Assembly (NCBI GenBank): GCA_001632435.1
Contig: KV424098.1
Coordinates: 1-54,073 of the forward strand
Reading direction: 5' to 3'
Source: Calocera cornea HHB12733
Lineage: Eukaryota > Basidiomycota > Dacrymycetes > Dacrymycetales > Dacrymycetaceae
Length of the DNA stretch: 54,073 nucleotides
Shown: one piece after another, positions 20,024 through 30,829 of the stretch
Numbering within the stretch: position 1 is the first letter of the stretch
How the letters are laid out: each line of letters begins with the position of its first letter
Made by a program: the position numbers and the translations under genes
Notes under the pieces: model-generated
What the model saw: only the letters and a program-made list of their open reading frames with translations
Told to the model about the DNA's origin: nothing
Database searches by the model: none

Positions 20024-21486
20024 TTACTGCCTCCCCTGACCCGTGTGATCAACCTGCACCGTGTCTGTGTTATCCACCTCCTCCGCGCGACGTACGATCC
20101 GGTCCAGCTCTGCCAGGCATTCCTTGATGGAGGGACGTTTACGGGGAAGCAGATGTTGCATGCTTGTCATCAAGGCTCGTAAGGACGGATCTTGCTCTCG
20201 CAGACGCGAACCGATGTTATGAGCGGCTTGCCAGATGTTGGCGGGCTGCGCGTCATATCCCCAAAGGTTGCCTGCCTCTGGGGGCTGGAGAGCTCTATTT
20301 CTTCCGTAGGGCTCACGCATGAACCAACGCCATCGTCCACGCTGGACATCTTTGAGGTCTGCAAGGAGGACACCATTTTCTTGCCCTGAGTCATTGGCTT
20401 CGGTTCGTTCCGTCTTGCCGGTTACCGCATAGTCGCGCTTGCAGCAGAGAAGGTTATCGGAGTGTAGATCCTAGACACAGCATGGTTTTCGTCTGAGCGC
20501 ACTGATACGTGGAAGACGTGGAAGACTTACGCCGTGCGTAAAACCGAGCGAATGGAGGGCCATGATGTTCTGCCACAATGTAAGACATCTGCTGCACATC
20601 CATTGCGAACAGACTCACCCGGAGTATCGCCTTGCACGTTGCGACTGTGGCCGATAAGCCGTGCACCTTGTCGACGCGATACTCCGAGTGGTAGGGATAC
20701 ACGGCCAGTGTGGTTGTGATGCGGTCGATCGATACTGAAAAGATATCCAATGGTAGCAATACGTGGTTCTCAAGGGATTGACGGAATGGAAGAAGTGCTT
20801 GAATGGCGTCCAGTTCATCTTTAACACTTGCGACGGGTAGAATTCGCTCCAAGAGCCCGGCCAATTGTTCATATATCCACGTGGTCGAGGTTGAACTGTA
20901 GACACGGACGCGGATGACTTTGAGAAAGAACCATTGTTTGGACTTGGTTGCAGGATGACCTCGATTGGTCTGGATGAGTGTCAATACAGGTGCGACACGT
21001 GTCAAATGGCTACGTACCAGGAGAAATGCCTTCATCGACTCGTAGGCCACCCCGTCCATCGGGGAAGACTTGTTGGTGACTTTGTCGTCTAGCTTGAAAA
21101 GCCGATATCCGCGTTTTTCAATGTCATGGCGCAGATATGTGCACCATGTTTGGTGCGCGTCGGGTCGCCGCAGTTCTCTCCAAGCTTGTACACTTTCCTA
21201 TGCTGGCGATGAGGTCATGTGCTGGAGTCGAGCTCGGCGAACTTACAGGAAGGGGCCCAGCCGCAGACTTCCCGTCGGTGCAGCAGCACTTCAGGAGCGA
21301 CATTGCTAAGGCTATGAGGCCGATGACAGTGCCTTCAGGCGGGAGGGTAAGTGGAGAGCGCCACGTCGAGCTCGATTGTGAGGCTGTCAGGCTGTGTCCC
21401 TTGCCTGTGGCGGTGCGCCCCGGGTGGTATATATCGAAGGGGTGCTCCGCCGAGACACTGCTGGCACCGTTCACGTCAACCTCGAC
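20024..21486 (-). CDS. Protein-kinase-like protein with HGDLHSDNLL loop
   Basis: Six exons join in frame: 21486-21247, 21197-21018, 20969-20619, 20569-20531 and 20470-20024, preceded by an unseen or very short first exon (the acceptor CACCAG sits at 21,487). Introns are 48-60 bp. It reads a hydrophobic segment (GTVIGLIALAMSLL), then RHDIEKRGYRLFKLDD. The catalytic core is ALHSLGFTHGDLHSDNLL, with LLADLKD at the place of DFG, a PPE in the APE position and a C-lobe ending RKRPSIKECLAELDRI. The HGD and downstream Asn are kept, the DFG Gly is not. It belongs with the many kinase-like genes of mushrooms; substrate unknown. The start codon is not resolved. Confidence 0.7.
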
Positions 21487-21506
21487 CTGGTGCGCATTTC
21501 GATATC

Positions 21507-21932
21507 ATGGCTAACCAGCAGTACGCGATGTTTTCAGGAATGCCAAAGACTATCTGTGACTCTTTCCACAGCACAATCAATAAGGGAGACATTGTCCTCC
21601 TGTGGGGTCCTGTCGGAGAGAACGGAGACCGTGTGGCGTATTTTGGCCAGATTGGCGCAAACCGCCATTCATCTGTCAATGTGCGTTAACATTTGATCAG
21701 CTTTAGAAAGCCCTGCACTTGCTTAAAAGGTTGCTAGGCAGGCAACATCACCCACGAGGTTCTCTTCAAAGACGGGAAGAGATTGCCTGCCGTCAATGTG
21801 ACTGATCTGTGGCCCGCGTACGCTGAACCTCGCTTTTCTGAGACCAAGACACTCATGAATCCCAGTCCCAATATCTCTGAAGCGGCTCTCGACACAACCT
21901 ATAGTCAATCCCACCCAGATGCGGTCGAGTAA
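21507..21932 (+). CDS. Small conserved-looking protein, function unknown
   Basis: ATG at 21,507; exons 21507-21680 and 21738-21932 around a 57-bp intron give 122 residues. It reads INKGDIVLLWGPVGENGDRVAYFGQIG, a beta-rich stretch like a small SH3- or tudor-like barrel, then HEVLFKDGKRLPAVNVTDLWP. No family recognised. It is divergent from the kinase gene, about 20 bp from that gene's first mapped exon, so the two 5' ends overlap or share a promoter. Confidence 0.55.
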
Positions 21933-22029
21933 TCTTGGGGCCTGGAAGAGCAGTTTGATAGGAAGTGAATGAATACAATGGGTTGTCGTAGCTATCCTAG
22001 CTTGCCGCCAATGCTGGCTCGACCGTGCC

Positions 22030-22285
22030 TCGAGCACCGATGGACCGCTGGCTTAGATGAGCAGGGTGAAGACAGAGGACAGGTAGGGGACGTACGACGC
22101 GCCCTCCACACCAACGCGCCCTCCGCCTGGTCTCGTAGTCGAGCGGGGAACGCTGTGCGAGGCTGGGGAGGGGGCGCTGCAAGGAAAGGTCAGCAGGGTA
22201 AAGGCGAAGGACAGCCAGTGACGTACGACGTGCCCCGCCTATGCGCCTTGTCTGCTCACGCGCAGGCTTGGTAGAGGTCGCGCGG

Positions 22286-22361
<76 letters not shown>

Positions 22362-23175
22362 GCTGGTCGGAGCTGGGCTGCAGAAGCTACAAGGAAAGAT
22401 TAGCGGGGTGGAGGCGGAGAACAGGCAGAGACGTACGACGCGCTTTGCGTACCCACGCGCCCCGCCCCCCGCCTGGTCAAAGTCGGGCGAGGGTTGGTGG
22501 TCACAGCTGGGGCTGAGGAGCTGCGAACATAGGTCAGCAGGGTGAAGGAGGAGAACAGGTAGGGTGCGCACAACCCGCGTTGCGCACCCACGCGCCCTCC
22601 ACCTGATCGAGGTCGCGGGGGGTTGCCGGTCAGGTTTGGGGCGGAGGAACTGCGAATAAAGGTTAGCAGGGTGAAGGAGGAGGACAGCGAGGGAGGTACG
22701 ACGCGCCCTCCGCACCCATGCGCGCCCCACGTCGTCGAGCTCGCGTGGGGGACGCTGGGCGGAGCTGGGGAGGAGGAGCTACGAATAAAGGTCAGCAGGG
22801 TGGAGGCAGAGAACACGTAGGGATGTACGACACGCCTTGCTTACCCACGGGCTCCCCGTTTGGTCGAGGTCGAGCAGGGGTTGCCGGTCCGGGCTGGGGT
22901 GGAGAAGCGGCGAATAAACGTTAGCAGGGTGAAGAAGGACGCATGCGAGGGACGTACGACGCGACCCGCGCACCCACGCGCGCCCCGTCTGGTCGAGGTT
23001 GCTAGTCGTGGCTGGGCTGAAGGAGCTGCAAGGAAAGGACAGCAGAGTAGAGGCGGAGAACAAGTAGGGGAGCTACTACGCGCCTTGCGTACGCGCGCGC
23101 TTCCCGCCTCGTCGACGTCTCGGGGGGTTGTTGGTCGGGGCTAGGGCGGAGAAGCCACGAATAAAGTGTTAGGGG
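22030..23175 (-). repeat. Tandem array of exon-intron-like units (minus strand)
   Basis: At least eight units of 118-143 bp. On the minus strand a typical unit has donor GTACGTCYCT, about 50 bases with CCCTGCTGACC as branch site, acceptor TTCGCAG or TTGTAG, then a 78-84 base block (CTCCTCCGCCCCAGCCC .. GCGCGTGGGTGCGCAA) to the next donor. Acceptors lie near 22,188, 22,388, 22,531, 22,660, 22,790, 22,916, 23,037 and 23,155. One (22,916) has lost its AG, reading CGCCG. Block lengths of 84, 78, 79 and 79 bases show the frame is not kept. It is the same family as 18.3-19.6 kb, in opposite orientation. Confidence 0.65.
22287..22359 (+). repeat. 73-base poly-G run
   Basis: An unbroken run of about 73 G inside one unit of the tandem array, replacing part of an exon-like block where neighbours have a short G run (for example CGCGGGGGGTTGC). 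Likely grown by slippage, or inflated in sequencing. It could form G-quadruplexes. Confidence 0.9.
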
Positions 23176-23269
23176 GTGTAACATGGGCACGCAGTTTGAT
23201 GCAGCTGCGTGCAGCTCGGATGCAGCAAAATATCCCTACCCCTGCTTGAGCCTGCCGCAGCAGCGGAGC

Positions 23270-24200
23270 TGTCGACAGACACGCGCCCGCGGATGCCCGC
23301 ACGACTTGAGCGTGATCTCCGGCCCGTCAATGCTAGCCTTCGCAAGCGTCTTCTTGTCACGTTGCCACCGCCCGCGCGAGCGGGTGCTCCGACTTCGTCT
23401 CCGCCGCAGCAACGATTGCCAGCACAAGCGCCTTGCTCGTGGCCCCATCGGCGCTCATGCCTCCCAATCTCTCCTTGCTCGGCTGCAGGCCCTCGCCCTT
23501 CTCCGCCAGCTCGACCTCCTCCAGGCTTCCAGGGGTGGCCGCCCAGCACAGATTGGCAACGCTCAGCTTCCATTGCGTGATCGTCCCCATCTTATCGAAC
23601 ACCACTCTTCTCACATGCCTGCTCGCCTCGAGCGGCCTTCCCCCCTTGATCAGTATCCCGTTGTTGGCCCCTACGCCGGTGCCAGTCATGATCGCCGTGG
23701 GTGTGCTGAGGCCGAGCACGCACGGGCATGCAACGACAACGACGGAGATGCAGAGCCTCAAGCACACCGCGAGGCGCGACGCGCCGGGCATGTGTAAGAC
23801 CCCTGGCACATTGGGCAGGTCCACGATGTGCGAGATGATCATTCACGCTGAGAATGCGAGGACCGCCAGGCCGATGACGGTGGGGACAAAGTAGCCAGCG
23901 ACGCGGTCCGCGAACGCCTGGATCGGGGCCTTGTTCGTCTGCGTCTCCTCGACGAGCTTGACGATCTGCGACAGAGGCCCGGGAGTGGCTAGAGCGTGGG
24001 GCGAAGAGGAAGGATTGGGATCAGCGGAAGGCGTGCGTTCACCCATCCATAAATGCATACAGTCACCTGATACGTTCTGTAGATCATGGGCTAGGGAGAA
24101 GAGTACCTCTAAAGAGCGCATGAGCCGTATGAACGTGGCCCCCAGAGTCATATGACCTTCACCTGCCGATACCATTATTCTATCCGACGGATCCGATCCC
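23270..24200 (-). pseudogene. Copper P1B-type ATPase fragment
   Basis: From about 23,990 the minus strand reads [37 protein letters not shown], then a TGA where the family has a Trp codon, then [10 protein letters not shown]. Next come the CPC metal-site helix ([26 protein letters not shown]) and [24 protein letters not shown]. The phosphorylation motif should be DKTGT; ACG to ATG made it DKMGT. It continues to [10 protein letters not shown] and fades near 23,270. The ATP-binding end, the metal-binding N-terminus and most membrane helices are gone. It is a clear CCC2/ATP7-type relic with at least two C-to-T-type hits. Confidence 0.85.
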
Positions 24201-24203
24201 GGC

Positions 24204-24488
24204 ATGCAAGAAGCTCACCTTGATGATGGCGATAATGACGACGAAGTCGTCGAAGAACCTGCGATCTTCAGGTTCAACCCCCCTCCAGCGTTGTTCTGGC
24301 CTGTGCATCGGGACTTTGCACAAGAAAACGACAACACTCGGTATCCCCGCGTATCAAGGCGCGTGATTCAGAACTTGCCTGTCACCGATAATCCCAGGCA
24401 CGCGGACTGCGTATCCGACATGCAGAATTCACAGGAGGAAGATCCTGGTTTGGTATACCGGCCGTTTGTGAGACGCACAAGGACGTGA
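24204..24488 (+). CDS. Short hypothetical protein
   Basis: ATG to stop, 94 residues, acidic N-terminus ([17 protein letters not shown]) then polar sequence rich in Arg and Asn. No motif. Codon use is plausible but a chance frame cannot be excluded. Confidence 0.3.
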   Translation: MQEAHLDDGDNDDEVVEEPAIFRFNPPPALFWPVHRDFAQENDNTRYPRVSRRVIQNLPVTDNPRHADCVSDMQNSQEEDPGLVYRPFVRRTRT

Positions 24489-24665
24489 CAGACTTGGGGG
24501 CAGCACGGACTCATACCTGGCACGCACTCCTCCATCCCCCTTCATTGCAAGACCAAATGCCAACTGTATCCTAGCTCACGCTTCCGTCGTTCAAGCCTTC
24601 TTCGTTCTTGCATCATTGTTGTTCACTGTAATAGATAACAAAGACATGGCTATGCCGATGTTGGG

Positions 24666-25378
24666 CTATACTGGGGTTGACATCGGGTCAGACCCTATCT
24701 TCACCCACATCCCTCCCAGACTGCGACGATATACTTTGTCCCAGTTGAACAGGTCACCCCTCCTGAAACCCCTAAATGCCACACGCTCCAGTCGCGGACA
24801 GACCTGGCCGACATTATCTCTGAACTTGGAGGATGCGAATGGGGAGACTTGTTGCATGCGTCGCCCATCCACTGACAGCCGCTCGAGGTTATGCAGCCTC
24901 GAGAACGCGAATAATGTCTCGGGAGAGTCGAGAATGCACATTATCTACTCATCTCATTAGCGCATATGCCGATCGCCAGAAAGTAGAACTCACTTCGTTG
25001 CAATCACGCCATAGTACGAAGAGCGTGCTCTCCACAACATCGACGACATGATGCAAAATCGCCCGGATATTCTCCATGTTAATTTCGCGTGGAGACAAGC
25101 AAAAGCTTCTTGATCGGGCCGGCCGAGAGTGCCAAACACTCCGGTTGGGAGGCATGCAAAGTCTCGAGGTTCGAACGGTTCCCGCTCCACGTGAACGACT
25201 CGACCGGTCGATTGGGGACAAAGTAAGCCGCATTCGTCCACATGCCGTTGAATCGTGTCAGGCGGGGGAGCAAGATGTTATCTTCCGGTAGCGGCGCTTC
25301 GATATCGCAATACAGCTTTGGCGACGCGATCAAAGGACGTCTCGGTGATGCTTTGTGGACGTTCTTCAAACAGTACAA
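24666..25378 (-). pseudogene. F-box/LRR-type protein fragment
   Basis: Two exons around a 49-bp intron near 24,960. The upstream part reads LTRFNGMWTNAAYF and SNLETLHASQPECL, the downstream part LFAFSRLHNLERLSVDGRRM and CPRLERVAFRGF, the leucine-rich pattern of basidiomycete F-box proteins. A one-base frame change near 25,090 is needed to connect the first half. No F-box is seen, so the N-terminus is missing or elsewhere. Confidence 0.5.
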
Positions 25379-25563
25379 CCTTATGGCATTACAACATTAC
25401 AACATTACAGCCTTACAACAGTATGAACAGAACCTCCATATGACTTGAGTGTGATCGGTACAACCGTCCATATAAGAAGCGTAAATATAAGCAGCCTGGG
25501 AAGGAAGGTCAGAAACCTGGTCAAGGCTGATAAGCTTGTACTTACGGCGGAGACAGCTGAATT

Positions 25564-26261
25564 TCATCCGCTGCCGAACATCTCGCGAAGTTGTTTGTGT
25601 AGACAAGCAGCGAGGGCCGCGTTCGTGTCGCACTGCTCTTGCGGGAGATGTTGTTGCGCGATGCAACTTTCTCGTTTCTCCCGAGCTTTCTTAAGGCGCT
25701 CCTCCAAGTCCCGGACCGTGGCTTGAGCCTCTTTGAGTCCTCGCTTGAGAGTGATGACTTCTTCGGCAGCTTCCTTCGTTTCGGCTCTCGCCTCTTGAAC
25801 AGCTTCCCCCAAGTCGTCTGCGCTTCGCTTGGTCACTATCAACGCCTTTGCCATCGACGTCGCGTTCTTTACAGCTTGCTGATCTGCAGTGATTTCCTGG
25901 GAGGCGGAATGTTCATCAATGAGTCACGTATATGCGCATATATGCGCATATACGCGCACAGACGCACTAGATCTGTCTCTTCGACGAGCTCATCGAGTAT
26001 CTCATCCCAGCTTGTACTCCTCCCCACGTTCATTTCCATAATCCCGTCGTGCATCTGGCCTGTCATATAGGAGTAGTCGGGTTCATCGTTGCCCTGTCAA
26101 GATACTTCAGACTGGTTCATATAGCGAGTAGCGCGTGTACTTACATCTGAGGCAGCCGGGACAACTTTGATTCCTCTCTGATCGGTGCTGGACCAGCGGA
26201 TGATACAATACAAAGAGTCGGGCGGCCCCATGTGCCACAGGAATGACGTGTAACCTGCCAT
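25564..26261 (-). CDS. Small coiled-coil protein, unknown function
   Basis: Three exons, all whole codons (26261-26145, 26093-25968, 25896-25564), give 191 residues. Residues 1-39 (MAGYTSFLWHMGPPDSLYCIIRW) look like a small folded domain. From about residue 85 there is a long charged helix with heptads (ADDLGEAVQEARAETKEAAEEV, LKEAQATVRDLEERLKKARE). The second intron is 71 bp and contains two TATGCGCATA palindromes. The frame is intact. No family recognised. Confidence 0.6.
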
Positions 26262-26880
26262 TAATGGCAAATACCAGTACAGATTATTCGAGAGAGACCG
26301 AAACAGTGGTAGAAGTACAAGGGGCGACGCGTGCCGGGACGCGACCGATCGCATAGAGAACGCGTCTTGGGACACCCTGATGACGTATGCGACGCGTCGC
26401 TGTCCGAGCCGGAGCCGAACCAGACTCAGCACAGCCACCGTCCGCATACATTTGCTTCCTCCGACACCCGTAGTGCCTTGTCTAATGAGCGCGGACATCC
26501 ACTAGCAGGACTCGTTCCTCCTGCTGCCCATGCCCCTGGTGCTGCTGAACCAAGTCAGGCACTGGGCGCTCAACCGGCACGTCCCCGCGCACAAGGAGCC
26601 CACCGTCTCCTCCCGCCACACGCATGGGTCCGAGCACGCGGACATCTCCACTCTGCAGTTTACCCTCGCGCGCGCACCGTCTGAGGAAAGAGAGGATCTG
26701 CGCAGCGCTGTTTGACGGCAGGGAGGTCGAGAGGTGGGTGAGGAGCTGCTGTGAGGTCTTTCCGGAGAGTAGGACGATGTGGATTATTTTGGGGATTAGG
26801 TTGGGGGAGCGGAGGACGATGGGAAATTGGGGTCAGGGGTGGGGTCGGCCTGGTCTGGACTGGGAGCACGAGTAGCGGGA
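26262..26880 (+). other. Unrecognised plus-strand coding-like stretch
   Basis: PMPLVLLNQVRHWALNRHVPAHKEP in one frame, then KERICAALFDGREVERWVRSCCEVFPES in another, look like protein but no start, end or splice pair could be fixed. It may be the 5' remnant of another gene. Confidence 0.25.
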
Positions 26881-26889
26881 ACACGAGCT

Positions 26890-27180
26890 CGGGGGACCCC
26901 GACGACGCCTCTCAATGGTCAGCAGCTCCAGCAGCAACAACAGCAATCCCCATTCCAGCAGCAAGAACAAGTCCCGCAACAAGAATTCCAGGAACAACGA
27001 TTCCAACAGCAACCATATCAGGGCGAACAAGGAACACCGCGCCCATGTTTCTCTTCGGAACGCAGGAGCGTCCATTCCCGCCCTTCTCTCAATTTCCTGC
27101 GATCTCATACCCCGATCCCGGAGCTCCCACATTGTTCTCTGCTCGATCCTTACTCCTACCCACTCCCTCCCCCAACCTAA
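26890..27180 (+). other. Gln-rich CAG/CAA-repeat segment
   Basis: Reads QLQQQQQQSPFQQQEQVPQQ on one frame. A CAG/CAA-rich stretch upstream of the HIRA fragment; it may be part of a chimeric first exon or unrelated low-complexity DNA. Confidence 0.4.
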
Positions 27181-27411
27181 AACGTCCCTCCCATCCCCAC
27201 CCACCTTTCAGATACCAGCCCCCAACCTTGGGCCCACCGGCCCTCTGCCGCCTGCCCTGCCGCCGACGACTACGAGCAAGCATGGGGCGAGGATCAAGAG
27301 CCCGTTTCTGAGGAAGAAGAGGAGTGCGAGGTTGAGGGAACAGGCGAGGGAGGAGAGTTACGCCTCTTTCCCCTAGTACTATCCAGAGCCTTGCTGACGT
27401 ATCCCGCTAGA

Positions 27412-28426
27412 CTCCAAAGTCCGCATCTGGTCGACCTCCCCAATCATCATGCCCAACAGCCCTATGCCCCGTACCCTCTGCACGCTGACGATGCACGTCG
27501 GGCCCGTCCTGTGTGTGCGCTGGTCGTACAGCGGCCGCCTGCTCGCCTCTGGCTCGGACGACGGCCTCGTCATGATCTGGGACCTGGACCCCTCGGGCGC
27601 GGGCCGCGTGTTCGGCGAGGAGGAGGAGGAGGTCACATTGAGGGGTGGAAGGCGCTCCGCCGGCTGGCGGGGCACGAGAGCGACGTGAGCGACCTCGCGT
27701 GGAGCCCGCAGGATCGGTATCTTGCGAGCGGGAGCGTGGACGGGACGGTCATCGTCTGGGATGGGTACTCGTTTGGTGAGCTTGGGCGCGTACCGGAGTG
27801 CGGAGGACGGCGGGGCTCATGTGCGCATGTAGACCGGGTGGCCAGGTTGACAGGCCAGCAGGGCTTCGTAAAGGGTGTATGCTGGGACCCGGTCGGCCAG
27901 TATCTCCCCACCCAGGTGCGGGCCCCTCTCCCTCTCCCCCCTTCGCAAGCCCACCCTGCTCTCCCAGAGCGACGACAAGACCGTGCGCATCTGGCGGACG
28001 ACCGACTGGGGCCTCAAGCGGCTCGTCGACCAGCCTTTCCCGCTCTCTCCCGCGGCAACCTTCTTCCGCTGCCCGTCGTGGTCCCCCGACGGCGCGCATA
28101 TCACGGCGGCGAACGCCATGAACGGCCCGGTTTTTGTGGCGGCGGTGATTAGCAGGAAGGAGTGGACAAGCGATATCAGCTTGGTGGGGCATGAGAATAC
28201 CGTGGAGGTCGCTGTATGTCCCATTCTCCAGCCTTGCCACGTATATATGTGGGCCCTCGCCTGCTCTCCCCCTATCACACTCCCTCATATCGTGCTGATG
28301 CGTCGACTTCAGTGCTAGAATCCCCACCTCTTTGTCCGCGACGAGTCCAAGCCCGTCGACTCGCACAACATCTGCAGCGTGCTCGCGCTAGGCTCAGACG
28401 ATCGGAGCATGAGCATATGACAGACA
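27412..28426 (+). pseudogene. HIRA/Hir1 histone chaperone, WD40 fragment
   Basis: After an acceptor at 27,410 it reads DSKVRIWSTSPII, then TLTMHVGPVLCVRWSYSGRLLASGSDDGLVMIWDL. A frame change inside a GAG run near 27,640 leads to GWKALRRLAGHESDVSDLAWSP and STVDG-type repeats. Two more short introns follow, before QGFVKGVCWDPVGQY and SDDKTVRIWRTTDWGLKRLV. It ends PDGAHITAANAMN, WTSDISLVGHENTVEVA and ICSVLALGSDDRSMSI, then TGA where the family has Trp. These are diagnostic HIRA/Hir1 blades (H3-H4 chaperone for replication-independent nucleosome assembly). The first blade and the whole C-terminal half are missing. Not functional as it stands. Confidence 0.85.
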
Positions 28427-28429
28427 AAC

Positions 28430-29395
28430 CTAGGACAGTCCTGGCCCACTGCAACTAGGGTCTCTCCGCGATTCTCCTTGCAGTCGACCAGCTCACCAGT
28501 GCCGTTACGGACCTGGCTAACGCAAGTGATGGGCGTCGTAGTGGCGCGTTGTTGTTTCCCACAGGTGTAGTACCGCTTGGTAACCCTTCTACACATGTCT
28601 GGCGCGTGTTCCCTGAAGACTATAAGTCCGTTGCAAATTGGTGAGCAAGCTGGGGGCGACATGGGGCCGGGAGGACAAGCTCACCAGATGAAGGAATCGG
28701 TACGGTTCTTTGAAGGACGAGGTGCCCCTGGCATGCCCACCGCAGGTGGACTATAAAAGTATGTTCGCCTGCCACCCCTATCATCTGAACAATTGCTGCG
28801 CTGGCTCGCGCGCTTGTCTGGATGCGGGAGGTGTGCCTTGAATGGGAATGTCACATGAGAATGCTGTGAATGGGCGGCAACAATGGCGCATCTGTTATGT
28901 CCTATCATGGAGATCAACATCCATGGAGACAGATAGCACGCAGCCGTTGTTCGCTAAGCGACAGGAAGCCTTGAAACCGATGGCATACAGCCATTAACTA
29001 ATTTTTCGATAAGGAAGATTATCCATGGAGGCAGGTGGGATGGGACCCAACCATTTTTGATAAGAGAGATGACTTGCCGGAGGAGCTGTAGTCGCGGCGC
29101 TCGTGTATTTCACGTTCTAGCTGTCCCGTAAGTCTGTTTCAAGCGCTGCACAATCTGCGACGGGACGGAATACTAGACTACCTGACCACGAGGTTTCCCG
29201 ATACAGCCTCTACAATGCGATTCCGTATGCTGCTGCGACAATTCATCCATATTTAGCTAACTAAGGTACTCTATGTAAGTATAGTTGAAGGCTCGACAGG
29301 AAGCTATCCTTTAAACGGCGGCATGCTGTCTGTTGAGACACTCCGAGTTCCGACCTACACAGGAGCCTTGGTACCGCTCCTTTGAGAGAGGAAGT
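28430..29395. other. No firm gene; weak cysteine-containing ORF
   Basis: A minus-strand frame near 28,660-28,430 (CRRVTKRYYTCGKQQ, TTPITCVSQVRNG) resembles small hypothetical proteins common in mushrooms but has no support beyond that. The rest (28,700-29,390) shows nothing but an imperfect repeat of ATCCATGGAGRCAG. Confidence 0.3.
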
Positions 29396-30637
29396 CTACA
29401 TGTTCTTCTTGAATATGTGTTGCACCTCTTCAACAGTGGGGCGCTGGGATGGGGGCCCACAACACCTCCGGATGACATTGTCATACCAAGAAGGAACATG
29501 CGGGGGAAGTGTCGTAGGTAATTCGACCTCGTGCCCATCCTCCTGAGGCTCCATCTCCAAGTTGTTCTTGGAGCGCAGCTCGTCTGCGATGGCGAGCCAT
29601 TGCAGCATGAGGCCGAGCGAATAGATGTCCTGAAGAGTGCTTGGTTGCGTCTCATGCGCCAAAGCCGGGTCTGTAAACGGCAAGGTAACACCACCATGGG
29701 CCTCCAAGTCGATCAGCTGCGCTCTTGGACGGTCCTCAAGCTTGCCAACGTAGCGAAGGATGACGTTTTGTGGCTTCAAATCCCCGTTCGGCTTCTGGAT
29801 CCTGTGAAGCGCCAGAACACCGCAGACGATGTCGTACGCAATCTGGACGCAGGTCGTCCACGGGTACGATCGCAGTCTGAATGCATCGACGAGGCTTTGC
29901 ACAGTCGCGTAAGGCATCAGGAATCCACGGTAGCTGTCGCCGTCGGTGACGAGCGCGGTGACGTTGATGATGTAGGGCGCTTGTCGAAGCTCGAACGCGG
30001 TCTTGACCTCTTTGAGCGGGTCCATCGCCTGGTCGAGTGTGGGTTCAAAGTGCTTGAATGCGTAAAGCGCATCTTCGAGATAGACCATATCAACTCCCCT
30101 GTTTATGTGTTCAATTCGGACAAGGTCGGATATTTGTATGCGCGGCATGCGGCCAAGACACTTGTCGATGGACACACCGGGGGCTTTGGGTAACGGCGGG
30201 GAGATTGTGATCGTGCAGGGTCCGTCTGCAGTAGAGATGTTGTAAGTTGCGTCAGGGATGATGCCCTCGCCATGCTTCCACCATCGTATTCCAAAGTGGT
30301 CAACGAAGGCGTCTTCCAGGGCAGCCAGGGATGCAGGCCAATCGCAACGAGCAAGGATGCTCTCGAGACTGCTGGGATCGTTGTTGTCGGAAAATTTGAC
30401 GTAGTAAGAGAGCCCTTCGTCGTACTTCCTTTGGCTACGGCCGAAGTAAACACACTGAGTGCCGCCGGACCTGCCTTCGAATGTGGTGTAAGGTCCTAGC
30501 TCATGTTTAGGGGATGAGACACAGGAGCGGGTGCTGGTTCGAGACAGGCGCTTGTCGACTGCATGGTAACACATGACGAGGTAGGCGAAGAGGCGAAAGA
30601 TGGTGTTGAAAGAAGACTCAATGATGGCTTCCAGCAT
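29396..30637 (-). CDS. Protein-kinase-domain protein, single exon
   Basis: One open frame from an ATG at 30,637 gives 413 residues. The frame stays open upstream to 30,718 without another ATG. The middle resembles an N-lobe; the catalytic loop is ALHRIQKPNGDLKPQNVIL, with LIDLEAHGG at the activation segment. The C-lobe follows (LQDIYSLGLMLQWLA, then CCGPPSQRPTVEEVQHIF). GDLKPxN is kept, so phosphate transfer is possible, but the DFG is altered. It reads intact and host-like. Substrate unknown. It abuts the broken methyltransferase on the other strand. Confidence 0.75.
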   Translation of the reverse strand: MLEAIIESSFNTIFRLFAYLVMCYHAVDKRLSRTSTRSCVSSPKHELGPYTTFEGRSGGTQCVYFGRSQRKYDEGLSYYVKFSDNNDPSSLESILARCDWPASLAALEDAFVDHFGIRWWKHGEGIIPDATYNISTADGPCTITISPPLPKAPGVSIDKCLGRMPRIQISDLVRIEHINRGVDMVYLEDALYAFKHFEPTLDQAMDPLKEVKTAFELRQAPYIINVTALVTDGDSYRGFLMPYATVQSLVDAFRLRSYPWTTCVQIAYDIVCGVLALHRIQKPNGDLKPQNVILRYVGKLEDRPRAQLIDLEAHGGVTLPFTDPALAHETQPSTLQDIYSLGLMLQWLAIADELRSKNNLEMEPQEDGHEVELPTTLPPHVPSWYDNVIRRCCGPPSQRPTVEEVQHIFKKNM

Positions 30638-30829
30638 AGATGGAGCAATATCATGTGTTGGAAAGTGAGTGTCGGCGAAGCGCAGGGCAAGCACGAGCGA
30701 AGGTGAAAAATGATACACCAGTCGTCACAGAAGTTAATAAAGCGGGAGGCACTGGCTGCCAGAATTGCGGCGGTACCTGAATGGCTGTGCAGGCTGATCC
30801 TGGCTACAGTAATCGACGCTGAACAACAA

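Noticed and set aside
22239..22730. Minus-strand ORF with a poly-Pro run
   Set aside because: Product of the 73-base G tract and array repeats, not a protein.
26827..27180. Gln-rich ORF as an independent gene
   Set aside because: Low-complexity CAG/CAA run with no domain; kept only as a low-complexity segment.
30638..30718. Kinase start at 30,718
   Set aside because: That codon is GTG; the first ATG in frame is 30,637 and fungi rarely start at GTG.
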